A DNA stretch of 50,041 nucleotides from Paucilactobacillus nenjiangensis. GTDB lineage: Bacteria > Bacillota > Bacilli > Lactobacillales > Lactobacillaceae. The stretch covers positions 1 to 50,041 of the forward strand of contig NZ_BJEB01000005.1 in the NCBI RefSeq assembly GCF_005405445.1. Reading direction: 5' to 3'. Position 1 is the stretch's first letter, and every line of letters begins with the position of its first letter. The position numbers and the translations under genes are program-made. Positions 19,012-26,854 of the stretch are shown here, piece by piece. The notes beneath the pieces are model-generated. The model was not told where the DNA came from and did not search any database. It worked only from the letters and a program-made list of their open reading frames with translations.

Positions 19012-20958
19012 ATGAAACAAATAGTTATTGGGACTGTTGCCCATGTTGATGCTGGCAAAACGACGTTATCTGAGTCGTTGTTGTATCAAACGGGTGAAGT
19101 TCGTACAATGGGACGCGTTGACAATGGGGATGCTTTTTTAGATCCAGATTTGTTGGAAAAAAAGCGTGGCATTACAATTGCCTCTCATCAAGCCAATTTT
19201 AAGACAGATAAGCTCGAAGTAACGTTGCTAGATACTCCAGGGCACGTGGACTTTGCGAATCAAACTGAGCAAGTTTTAGATGTGTTAGATTACGCTATTT
19301 TAGTTGTTTCAGCGACTGATGGAGTTCAAAGCTATACACGAACTCTGTGGCGATTATTAGAGCGTTATCAAGTACCTGTGTTTATCTTCGTTAATAAAAT
19401 GGATGCTGCAGGGGCCGATAAAAATAAAATACTCGCCGAATTAAAATCAGTGTTATCCGACGGCTGTGTCGATTTTACGGAGCCTCTAAAAGATGAACGT
19501 TATGATGAGATTGCGATGCAGGATGATGCAGTTTTGGATGATTACATGGAAACTGGTGTGATTCAGGATGAACAGGTCCAAAATTTAATTAAACAACGAC
19601 GAATAATGCCAGTTTATTTTGGTTCAGCGTTAAAATTGAACGGTATCGACGAGTTAATTAGTGGATTAGAACGCTGGACTGTCGCTTCTTCTCAAACCAA
19701 GGCAGATTTCGGAGCGCGAGTTTTTAAAATTTCGTACGATTCTCAAGGTGAACGGTTAACTTGGATTAGAGTGATTGGCGGGACGCTGAATAATAAAGCA
19801 GTACTATTTAATGACGAAAAAGCAAATCAATTGCGAATCTATAGTGGAAGTAAATATGATTTGAGTCAGCAAGTATCAGCTGGTGAAGTTTGCGCTGTCA
19901 CGGGGATTAAGACTTCATTTCCAGGCCAGGGATTAGGGAGTGAAAAAAATAGCCAACCGCTATCGACACAGCCAGTACTGAATTATGCTGTAGATTTAAA
20001 TGGTCATGATGTCAAAGAATGTTTGGTGGCACTTAGGGAACTTGAGGATGAGAACCCTCAGTTACATGTGACTTGGTCTAGTCATTTACAAGAAATCCAT
20101 GTCCAAATCATGGGAGAGGTTCAGTTGGAAATCTTACAACAGATTTTGGCGAGTCGATATCACTTGGACGTTGAGTTTGGCGAGAGTAGTATTTTGTATC
20201 AAGAAACGGTTTCTCAAGATGTCGAAGGGGTTGGTCACTTTGAACCACTGAGACATTATGCGGAAGTTCATTTGCTATTATCACCAGGCCCTCGCGGCAG
20301 CGGGTTAACATTTGCTTCTGACTGTAGTGTAGATGTTTTACCTAATAATTATCAGCAGCAAATCTTAACCAGTTTAAAAGCCAAAGAACATTTAGGTGTG
20401 TTAACCGGATTACCTATAACTGATACGAAAATTACGTTGATTAATGGCCGGGCTAGTATTAAACATTCAGTAGGCGGCGATTTTCGAGAAGCTACTTGGC
20501 GTGCAGTTCGTCAAGGACTCATGATGTTAAAACAATCAGGCAACGTTCAATTATTAGAGCCATGGTATCAGTTTAGAATTGAAGTTGATCAAACGCATGT
20601 GGGTCGGGTGATGAATGATGTACAACGAATGAAAGGCATTTTAGATTCACCCAAAACTAGCGATGCTAATAATGGTTTATCTATTTTGACCGGTACGGCC
20701 CCGGTATCGGAAATGAATGATTATAGCCAGGAAATAAATAGCTTTACTCACGGACAGGGTCAATTTGAATGTGTTTTCACCGGTTACCAACCATGTCATA
20801 ATACAGAAACGGTGTTAGAACAATTTGATTATGAGCCGGTTTCAGATTTAGATAATACACCGGACTCAGTGTTTTGTGCGCATGGAGCTGGTTATCCAGT
20901 TAAGTGGAGTGACGTTCCGGCCGCAGCGCACGTCGAATATACAAATTTACCAAAATAG
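19012..20958 (+). CDS. TetM/EF-G-like translation GTPase
   Basis: Translation-factor GTPase of 648 residues in the ribosomal-protection/EF-G family. G motifs are complete: AHVDAGKTT (G1), RGITI (G2), DTPGH (G3), NKMD (G4), with domain II and the EF-G-like domains III-V following. Lactobacilli often carry a chromosomal paralogue of this kind with no proven tetracycline resistance, and the stand-alone setting without mobile DNA suggests a housekeeping role. ATG 19012 follows GGAAGGA. A terminator hairpin with a T-run lies at the stop codon. Confidence 0.88.
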   Translation: MKQIVIGTVAHVDAGKTTLSESLLYQTGEVRTMGRVDNGDAFLDPDLLEKKRGITIASHQANFKTDKLEVTLLDTPGHVDFANQTEQVLDVLDYAILVVSATDGVQSYTRTLWRLLERYQVPVFIFVNKMDAAGADKNKILAELKSVLSDGCVDFTEPLKDERYDEIAMQDDAVLDDYMETGVIQDEQVQNLIKQRRIMPVYFGSALKLNGIDELISGLERWTVASSQTKADFGARVFKISYDSQGERLTWIRVIGGTLNNKAVLFNDEKANQLRIYSGSKYDLSQQVSAGEVCAVTGIKTSFPGQGLGSEKNSQPLSTQPVLNYAVDLNGHDVKECLVALRELEDENPQLHVTWSSHLQEIHVQIMGEVQLEILQQILASRYHLDVEFGESSILYQETVSQDVEGVGHFEPLRHYAEVHLLLSPGPRGSGLTFASDCSVDVLPNNYQQQILTSLKAKEHLGVLTGLPITDTKITLINGRASIKHSVGGDFREATWRAVRQGLMMLKQSGNVQLLEPWYQFRIEVDQTHVGRVMNDVQRMKGILDSPKTSDANNGLSILTGTAPVSEMNDYSQEINSFTHGQGQFECVFTGYQPCHNTETVLEQFDYEPVSDLDNTPDSVFCAHGAGYPVKWSDVPAAAHVEYTNLPK

Positions 20959-20985
20959 AATCAGCGAAAGTTGGTTCTTTTTTTG
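20957..20985 (+). terminator. Terminator after TetM-like gene
   Basis: GAATCA / TGGTTC stem (one G-T pair) followed by seven T, immediately after the stop codon. Confidence 0.75.
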
Positions 20986-21005
20986 ACTTTGATTGGGTGG
21001 ACCGT

Positions 21006-21193
21006 GCCATAGTTAAATGGACATAGAGGTATAACGATAATCGGTGAAATAACTCAACTCACTGCGTTTAACTACAGATTATTCGATTTCTACGAAACGA
21101 AATCATTCATAATCTTAGATTAATCCTCGTGAGCTTTTCGAGTTATTTCATACCTAAATTTAGTTTATATTAAAAAGAATTTTAGGGTTGCCA
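21006..21193. repeat. Structured 188-nt tandem repeat, copy A
   Basis: First of two near-identical direct copies. It contains a deeply nested hairpin (21045-21150): outer arms TGAAATAACTC/GAGTTATTTCA, then CTCAC/GTGAG, AGATTAT/ATAATCT and GATTTC/GAAATC. It begins with a short stretch resembling a tRNA D-arm (CATAGTTAAATGGA) and ends with GGGTTGCCA. No ORF is apparent. Confidence 0.9.
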
Positions 21194-21211
21194 TTTGAAC
21201 TGGCGAACTGC

Positions 21212-21400
21212 GCCATAGTTCAATGGACATAGCGGTAATAGTGATAATCGGTGAAATAACTCAACTCACTGCGTTTAATTACAGATTATTCGATTTCTAC
21301 GAAACGAAATCATTCATAATCTTAGATTAATCCTCGTGAGCTTTTCGAGTTATTTCACACGTAAATTTAGTTTATATTAAAAAGAATTTTAGGGTTGCCA
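21212..21400. repeat. Structured 188-nt tandem repeat, copy B
   Basis: Second copy, differing from copy A at only a few positions, with every arm of the nested hairpin unchanged. Its last six bases TTGCCA form the -35 element of the mntH promoter. The D-arm-like stretch reads CATAGTTCAATGGA here. Confidence 0.9.
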
Positions 21401-21423
21401 AAACTTTTATAAGCATATATAAT
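21395..21423 (+). promoter_or_regulatory. mntH promoter
   Basis: TTGCCA (21395-21400), 17-nt spacer, TATAAT (21418-21423). Predicted transcript start near 21430, exactly at the first arm of the folded leader. Confidence 0.75.
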
Positions 21424-21429
21424 GTTTAA

Positions 21430-21580
21430 CGGACGGAGGACTAGTCCATGGTTAAATGAAAGTCATAAGCTTCCAACTGTAATGCAGTTGGACGAAAATC
21501 TTTATGAAATTTATTTAGCTGTTTTGACAAGTTAATATAGTACTGGGGAAAGTACTCGTCCATCAAATTTATGATGGTAG
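21430..21580 (+). promoter_or_regulatory. Folded 5' leader of mntH, candidate metal-responsive RNA
   Basis: Pairings visible by eye: long-range GGACG (21431-21435) with CGTCC (21557-21561) closing the element; CCAACTG/CAGTTGG (21473-21491) with a 5-nt loop; AGTACT/AGTACT (21539-21556) with loop GGGGAA; and the self-complementary GGACTAGTCC at 21438-21447. This looks like a multi-helix aptamer before a manganese importer. It does not match the yybP-ykoY or M-box consensus as I know them. No terminator is seen, so control would be at translation or stability. Confidence 0.5.
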
Positions 21581-21591
21581 GAGGTTTTGTC

Positions 21592-22974
21592 ATGGCAGAC
21601 GAAACAAAGAAAAGAAGCGTGAGTAAACTTGATGCGGAAAGCTCAAGTTTAGGTGAAGTAAATGGTTCGATTGCTGCACCAAAGGATGGCTCATTTTGGA
21701 GAAAATTACTCGCTTTCTCAGGACCAGGAGCTTTAGTAGCTGTTGGTTACATGGATCCAGGTAACTGGGTTACTTCAGTTAAAGGTGGGGCAACCTACCA
21801 ATATACGTTGCTGTCCATTGTCTTGATTTCATCATTAATTGCGATGATGTTACAGTATATGGCGGGAAAGCTTGGTATGGTTAAGCACGAAGATTTGGCA
21901 CAAGCGACTCGAGCAAGAACCAATAAGTTCGGCGGGATTGTACTTTGGGTAATTTCGGAACTTGCACTGATGGCGACCGATATTGCCGAAGTTATTGGGG
22001 GCGCAATTGCGCTTCACTTATTATTTGGTTGGTCCATGATTGCTTCAGTTCTGACCACAGCGTTAGATGTATTGCTATTATTGTTACTGATGCGGTTTGG
22101 ATTTAGAAAAATTGAAGCTATTGTTGTTACTTTAATTTTAACGATTTTGTTGATTTTTAGTTATTTAGTCATTTCAGCTTCGCCAAATGTTGCTGCGATT
22201 TTTGGTGGTTACTTACCCCAATTACAAGCAATCAGTAATCAAGGAATTCATGGAGCTGATTCACCACTCTTAATGGCATTAGGTATTATCGGGGCAACGG
22301 TTATGCCTCATAACTTATATTTGCACTCTTCAATTTCTCAAACACGTAAAGTGAATCGTGATGATAAAAAAGAACTGCGCGAAGCCGTTCGTTTCATGAC
22401 TTGGGATTCAAATATTCAACTTTCATTAGCTTTTGTTATTAATTCGATGCTGTTAGTTTTAGGGGCAGCAATGTTCTTTGGTCATGGTGATTCAGTTGGA
22501 ACGTTCAGTTCTATGTACAATGCGCTTGGTGATAAAACAATCGCTGGTGCAGTAGCATCACCAATACTTTCAACGTTATTTGCAGTTGCCTTGTTAGCAT
22601 CTGGTCAAAATTCAACCATTACTGGGACACTGACTGGTGAAGTCGTCATGAATGGCTTCCTACGTTTGCAGATTCCAATGTGGCTACAACGTTTAATTAC
22701 TCGTGGATTTGCCTTAGTACCAGTTGTCTTCTTCACCTTGCTGTATGGTGGAAATGAATCAAAATTAGATCAACTTTTGGTTTATTCACAAGTGTTCTTG
22801 TCCGTTGCGTTGCCATTTGCAATGGCACCACTAATTATTTTTACCAGCTCTAAAAAAATTATGGGTGAGTTCGCTAATTCTAAATGGATGACTATTATGG
22901 CATGGATTGTCTTCTCTGTGTTAACATTATTGAACATTCAATTAGTCGTTCAAATTATTGGAAGCATGTTCTAG
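21592..22974 (+). CDS. mntH: Nramp-type Mn(II)/proton symporter MntH
   Basis: Divalent metal importer of 460 residues with eleven predicted helices. Metal-site motifs are intact: DPGN at 55-58 in helix 1 and MPHN at about 238-241 in helix 6. The N-terminal 35 residues are polar and cytosolic. Lactobacilli accumulate Mn(II) and usually have several MntH copies. ATG 21592 follows AGGAGG with 7 nt spacing. The uspA gene follows after 13 nt, so they form an operon. Confidence 0.95.
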   Translation: MADETKKRSVSKLDAESSSLGEVNGSIAAPKDGSFWRKLLAFSGPGALVAVGYMDPGNWVTSVKGGATYQYTLLSIVLISSLIAMMLQYMAGKLGMVKHEDLAQATRARTNKFGGIVLWVISELALMATDIAEVIGGAIALHLLFGWSMIASVLTTALDVLLLLLLMRFGFRKIEAIVVTLILTILLIFSYLVISASPNVAAIFGGYLPQLQAISNQGIHGADSPLLMALGIIGATVMPHNLYLHSSISQTRKVNRDDKKELREAVRFMTWDSNIQLSLAFVINSMLLVLGAAMFFGHGDSVGTFSSMYNALGDKTIAGAVASPILSTLFAVALLASGQNSTITGTLTGEVVMNGFLRLQIPMWLQRLITRGFALVPVVFFTLLYGGNESKLDQLLVYSQVFLSVALPFAMAPLIIFTSSKKIMGEFANSKWMTIMAWIVFSVLTLLNIQLVVQIIGSMF

Positions 22975-22987
22975 GGGGATGAATAAA

Positions 22988-23449
22988 ATGGATAATAAAT
23001 TATCATTAGATATTGAACCTAAACATTTTCATACGGTTTTAGTTGGTGTTGATGAATCTTATCAAGGCTATGTTGCACTCGCAAATGCAATTCATCAAGC
23101 GAGTGAAGATAGTGCCAAGTTAGTCATTGCTTCAATTTTAGAATTAGGCGATTTATCTACTTTTGATGCGATGAGTATCCCAGTGATTCGGGAAAAAGAA
23201 GATGAACTTCAAAAGCATTTGGACCGATACAAAGAATACGCATTGTCTCAAGGTTTGACGGATGTAGAGACAATTGTTGGTAATGGTAGTAAAGCAGGCG
23301 CAGTCTTAGTACAAGATCTAATTCCTGAAACTAACGCTGATTTAATTATTATTGGAGCTCACTCAAAAGATGGATTTTTAGATTATCTTGGGTCACAAGC
23401 CGTTTACGTGGCTCGTAATGCTAAGATTTCATCAATGATTGCTCGTTAA
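22988..23449 (+). CDS. Universal stress protein (UspA family)
   Basis: UspA-fold protein of 153 residues. Beta-1 reads TVLVGVDESYQGYVAL and the C-terminal part LIIIGAHSKDGFLDYLGSQA corresponds to the nucleotide-binding loop, with the usual G-x9-G-[ST] spacing only partly kept. It is co-transcribed with mntH, a pairing common in lactobacilli, and may adjust transporter function or stress survival. ATG 22988 is placed 9 nt after GGGGG; an earlier ATG at 22979 touches the ribosome site. Confidence 0.88.
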   Translation: MDNKLSLDIEPKHFHTVLVGVDESYQGYVALANAIHQASEDSAKLVIASILELGDLSTFDAMSIPVIREKEDELQKHLDRYKEYALSQGLTDVETIVGNGSKAGAVLVQDLIPETNADLIIIGAHSKDGFLDYLGSQAVYVARNAKISSMIAR

Positions 23450-23451
23450 AA

Positions 23452-23467
23452 TGTTTCATGTGAAACA
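23452..23467. other. parS-like site 2
   Basis: TGTTTCATGTGAAACA, identical to site 1, directly after the uspA stop codon. Confidence 0.75.
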
Positions 23468-23478
23468 AACATACTTTG

Positions 23479-23502
23479 GCCACGCAGAAGCGTGGCTTTT
23501 TT
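23479..23502 (+). terminator. Terminator after uspA
   Basis: GCCACGC-AGAA-GCGTGGC followed by six T. Confidence 0.9.
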
Positions 23503-23776
23503 GATGTATTTAAATATTTTTAAAATTGAGTTACTTATTATTTATTCCAATAATATATATTGAGATATTCTTAAAAATATGGTTTAATAATGGCAAAGAC
23601 TTTTGTTTGCATTTTATCGTAATTTGTGAAAATATGAACATTGAAAACTTGTTGGATAATAATGTTAAGCAAATATCAGTAAATACTTTACAAAGTAACT
23701 TGTTGTAGCGTTTTTATGAATATTTTTTTGATATCGTTTGAAAACGGTTTTGGTTCGACTATAATAACGGCAATCA
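23503..23776 (+). promoter_or_regulatory. AT-rich gap with apbE promoter
   Basis: No convincing gene; short ORFs here have no ribosome site and poor codon use. A promoter is present: TTGAAA (23738-23743), 16-nt spacer, TATAAT (23760-23765). The spacer holds AAAACGGTTTT, a small palindrome that could be an operator. Confidence 0.6.
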
Positions 23777-24736
23777 ATGGAGGCGATAATTATAGAATTA
23801 ATAAAGCAAAAGTTTCGAGGCTTGGGGACTGTAATTACGCTCTCGGTTGCGCCGCCAGCGAATCAAATCCAATTGCAACAAGCAGAGCAAATGATTAACC
23901 GTTATGAGGATACTTTGACTGTTAATCGAGATCAATCCGAAGTGATGAATATTAATCATCAAGCCGGAATTGCCCCAGTACAAGTGTCAGAGTCGACGTA
24001 CGAATTAATTAAAACGGCTGTTCAAGTTAGTCGTAAGCACTTGGGATTTAACGTTGCCATTGGTCCATTGGTTAAGCTTTGGAAAATTGGATTTGATGGA
24101 GCGAATAAACCTAGTGAAGAGGCGATTAAGCACTGTTTGCAGTTGATTAATCCGGATGCGATTGAATTAAGTGATGAAGAGCATAGCGTCTATTTAAAAT
24201 TTACCGGTATGGAACTGGATTTAGGTGGAATTGCGAAGGGCTATATCGCCGACGCAGTGAAGCAAATGTGGATTAAAAATGGTGTTCAGACTGGCATTAT
24301 TGATTTAGGTGGAAATGTTTTGCTGGTGGGAAACAGTATTCATGATAATCAGATGTGGAACGTCGGGGTTCAGAATCCAGTTAAAGATCGACATATCCCT
24401 ATTGGTATTCTGCACATACCAGAAAAATCCATTGGCACTTCAGGAATTTATGAACGGAAATTGGTGATTGATGGTCACGAATATCATCATATGTTTGATT
24501 CATTGACTGGGTATCCAATTGCGAATGATTTGGCCAGTGTCACGATTGTTAGCAATCAATCAATTGATGGTGAAATCTGGTCGACGATTGCTTTTTATCA
24601 GGGAATTGACCACGGTAAAGAGTTGATTGAAGCAGAGCCAGGTGTTGAAGCTATATTTATTAAGCGAGATTTAAGTGTTGAAGTAACAAGTGGTTTGACT
24701 GAAAGTTTTCAGCTGACTACGTCGTTAACGAGTTAA
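23777..24736 (+). CDS. apbE: ApbE-type FMN transferase (flavinyltransferase)
   Basis: Mg-dependent enzyme that uses FAD to attach FMN covalently to Ser/Thr in D-x-x-[ST]-G-A-[ST] motifs. Conserved blocks: FNVAIGPLVKLWKIG, DLGGIAKGYIADAV, GIIDLGGNVLLVG, and SIGTSGIYERK followed by HHMFDSLTGYPI. There is no signal peptide or lipobox, so it is cytosolic. The start is odd: GGAGG at 23779-23783 is spaced 8 nt from ATA (23792), giving the expected start (I/M)-ELIKQKFRGLGT, while the ATG at 23777 overlaps the ribosome site and has none of its own. It heads an operon with two FMN reductase genes, whose larger product carries target motifs. Confidence 0.92.
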   Translation: MEAIIIELIKQKFRGLGTVITLSVAPPANQIQLQQAEQMINRYEDTLTVNRDQSEVMNINHQAGIAPVQVSESTYELIKTAVQVSRKHLGFNVAIGPLVKLWKIGFDGANKPSEEAIKHCLQLINPDAIELSDEEHSVYLKFTGMELDLGGIAKGYIADAVKQMWIKNGVQTGIIDLGGNVLLVGNSIHDNQMWNVGVQNPVKDRHIPIGILHIPEKSIGTSGIYERKLVIDGHEYHHMFDSLTGYPIANDLASVTIVSNQSIDGEIWSTIAFYQGIDHGKELIEAEPGVEAIFIKRDLSVEVTSGLTESFQLTTSLTS

Positions 24737-24758
24737 TTAATTGAAAGAAGGGTGTTTC

Positions 24759-25388
24759 ATGAAAAAATATATCGCTATTGTTGGATCAAACTCGAAATTA
24801 TCGACTAATCGTCGATTGTTGGAATATATGAAAAAGCGTTACAAGGATGATGTTGAAATTGAATTAGTTGAAGTTGCAGGTCTACCAATTTTTAAGAAAA
24901 CAGTCGAAATGACGGTCCCACAACAAGCTAAAGATATGGCAGAAAAAATTACGGCGGCTGATGGTGTAATCATTGCCACGCCTGAATATGATCACGCCAT
25001 TCCAGCAATTTTATCCAGTGCATTGGCTTGGTTGTCATATGGGATTCAACCATTGTTAGACAAACCGGTATTAATTACAGGGGCATCATTTGGTAACCTT
25101 GGTGCATCAAGAGCACAAGCACAATTACGTCAAATTTTGGATTCACCGGAAATCAAAGCACGTGTGATGCCAAGCTCTGAATTTTTACTATCAAATTCAT
25201 TGAAAGCATTTAATAACGACGGCTTTTTAATTGATGAAACACAGGCAAAATGGTTAGATTCTTTGTTTGTTGATTTTGATGAGTTTATCGACATTTCAGC
25301 ACAGTTAAACCATACTCACGACGATGATGCAGCCAAAATGAGTAGTTTTTCTTGGGATGAAGGTTCGAATTCTGGGGAGGTAAAATAA
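24759..25388 (+). CDS. NAD(P)H-dependent FMN reductase-like flavoprotein
   Basis: Flavodoxin-fold protein of 209 residues of the FMN_red family. The phosphate loop GSNSKLSTNRRLLEYM is at the N-terminus and TPEYDHAIPAILSSALAWLSY is the flavin-ring loop. It resembles the N-terminal domain of the next gene over its full length, so the two arose by duplication and may form a mixed complex. The tail (residues about 185-209) is acidic and Ser-rich but lacks a flavinylation motif. ATG 24759 follows GAAGGGTG. Its stop overlaps the next start (TAATG). Confidence 0.88.
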   Translation: MKKYIAIVGSNSKLSTNRRLLEYMKKRYKDDVEIELVEVAGLPIFKKTVEMTVPQQAKDMAEKITAADGVIIATPEYDHAIPAILSSALAWLSYGIQPLLDKPVLITGASFGNLGASRAQAQLRQILDSPEIKARVMPSSEFLLSNSLKAFNNDGFLIDETQAKWLDSLFVDFDEFIDISAQLNHTHDDDAAKMSSFSWDEGSNSGEVK

Positions 25389-26683
25389 TGAGATTAGTCG
25401 CAATTGCAGGCTCCATTGGGGAGCAATCATATAACAGAATGCTGGTTCGTTTTATTGCCAGACACTACAAAGATGAAGTTGAAATTGAAGTTTTAGATAT
25501 TGATGATATTCCTGTTTTTACCCAGGATGAGGATTTAAGTGATTCAGTGGCTGTACAAAAGTTGTACCAAAAAGTTTTCAGCTCTGATGGTGTAATTTTA
25601 GCAACGCCAGAACACAACCATACTGTACCGGCAGCAATGAAGAATGTCATTGAATGGTTATCATTTAAATTACATCCATTCGAAGTCAAACCAGTTTGGA
25701 TTGTCGGTGCTTCATACCACAGACAAGGCTCATCTCGAGCACAGCTACACTTGAAACAAATTATGGAATCACCAGGTGTAAATGCATACGTGATGCCAAG
25801 TAACGAATTCTTGTTATCAGACGCCAAACACGCTTTTGATGATGAGGGCAATCTGAAAGATGCTGGCACAGTTAAATTCTTAGATTCAATTTTTGAAAAA
25901 TTCTTACATTATGTGAAGGTGATTGATTTGTTAGATACTCCAGATCCAAAGAATTATCTTGATGAAGATCTAGAATCGAACCACAAAGTAAATACGACAA
26001 TTGATGGTGTCGATATGAAGGCAGAAGATTGGGTTGAACGCGCTGCTGAAAAGGTTCACGCTGTGGATGGTCGGACATATGTCAAACTTGATCGAGGAAT
26101 TTTAACCGTTAACCAATTGAATTACTTCTTAAATTCAATGCCAATGGAATTGACGTACGCAGATGATAATAATCAATTTATTTACTATAATCACTACTTA
26201 CCAGCCAATAAAATGTTGGCACCACGTCAACCAGGACAAGCTGGAGATCCATTATCCAACGTTCATCCTGGCCGTGCGGTAAATCATGTTAAACAAGTTA
26301 TCCATGCTTTGAGAAATGGAACTGATTTAGTTAGTATGCCAGTTCCTGGTAATGGCCCAGATAAGCACATTATGCATTATTATAAAGCGATGCGTGATGA
26401 AAACGGGCGTTATCGTGGAGTAAATGAATGGGTATTGGATATTATGCCTATGATTAAATACTATCTTGCGGTCACAGGCCAAAAATTAGTTGATGATCCA
26501 ACGGCTAAAAGGATTCCACCAGTTACAGGCTTAGATGTCACGTCTGGAGCTTCAGAAGCTCCTAAAGCACCGCAAACTGATGCCGATACAGGTGCGTCAG
26601 AAGAAGAAACGCCTGCACCACAAGCAGAGGTTAAACCAGATATTCCTGCAACGGATGCAGATACTGGAGCCTCAGAAGGTTAA
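25388..26683 (+). CDS. FMN reductase-PAS fusion with three C-terminal flavinylation motifs
   Basis: A 431-residue cytosolic protein with three parts. Residues 1-175 are an FMN_red flavodoxin fold (GSIGEQSYNRMLV, TPEHNHTVPAAMKN). Residues about 230-360 resemble the PAS domain at the end of DUF438 proteins (LTVNQLNYFLNSMPMELTY, NVHPGRAVNHVKQV, RDENGRYRGVNEWVLDI). Residues 380-431 form a Pro/Ala/Glu-rich tail with three ApbE-type sites: DVTSGAS (383-389), DADTGAS (398-404) and DADTGAS (423-429), predicted FMN acceptors S389, S404, S429. With apbE two genes upstream, this predicts a soluble NAD(P)H-linked carrier holding up to three covalent FMN plus one bound flavin. Electron acceptor unknown; no fumarate-reductase-like partner is adjacent. 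Confidence 0.88.
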   Translation: MRLVAIAGSIGEQSYNRMLVRFIARHYKDEVEIEVLDIDDIPVFTQDEDLSDSVAVQKLYQKVFSSDGVILATPEHNHTVPAAMKNVIEWLSFKLHPFEVKPVWIVGASYHRQGSSRAQLHLKQIMESPGVNAYVMPSNEFLLSDAKHAFDDEGNLKDAGTVKFLDSIFEKFLHYVKVIDLLDTPDPKNYLDEDLESNHKVNTTIDGVDMKAEDWVERAAEKVHAVDGRTYVKLDRGILTVNQLNYFLNSMPMELTYADDNNQFIYYNHYLPANKMLAPRQPGQAGDPLSNVHPGRAVNHVKQVIHALRNGTDLVSMPVPGNGPDKHIMHYYKAMRDENGRYRGVNEWVLDIMPMIKYYLAVTGQKLVDDPTAKRIPPVTGLDVTSGASEAPKAPQTDADTGASEEETPAPQAEVKPDIPATDADTGASEG

Positions 26684-26685
26684 CC

Positions 26686-26733
26686 AAAAAATGAAGTGAA
26701 GCCACTAATCATGGCATCGCTTCATTTTTTTAT
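26686..26733 (+). terminator. Terminator of the apbE-FMN reductase operon
   Basis: AAAAAATGAAG and CTTCATTTTTTT arms with inner GCC/GGC pairing close after the stop codon. Confidence 0.75.
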
Positions 26734-26854
26734 GGCATCCCAGATAATCGATTTAAGCAAATCCAGTGAATATATTCAACTGGAATAGTGTATTATAACT
26801 ATTTATCTGATAGAATGAAGTCATTAATAATAATGATATCGGAAGTATTTGATT

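Noticed and set aside
19012-20958. Acquired tetracycline-resistance gene
   Set aside because: Family match only; no mobile element or atypical composition nearby, and such paralogues are common chromosomal genes in lactobacilli.
21430-21580. Known yybP-ykoY or M-box riboswitch before mntH
   Set aside because: The conserved core sequences I know for these classes are not found; only the general multi-helix look agrees.
23526-23898. Short plus-strand ORFs between uspA and apbE
   Set aside because: AT-rich, no ribosome sites, and the second is a shadow frame of apbE.
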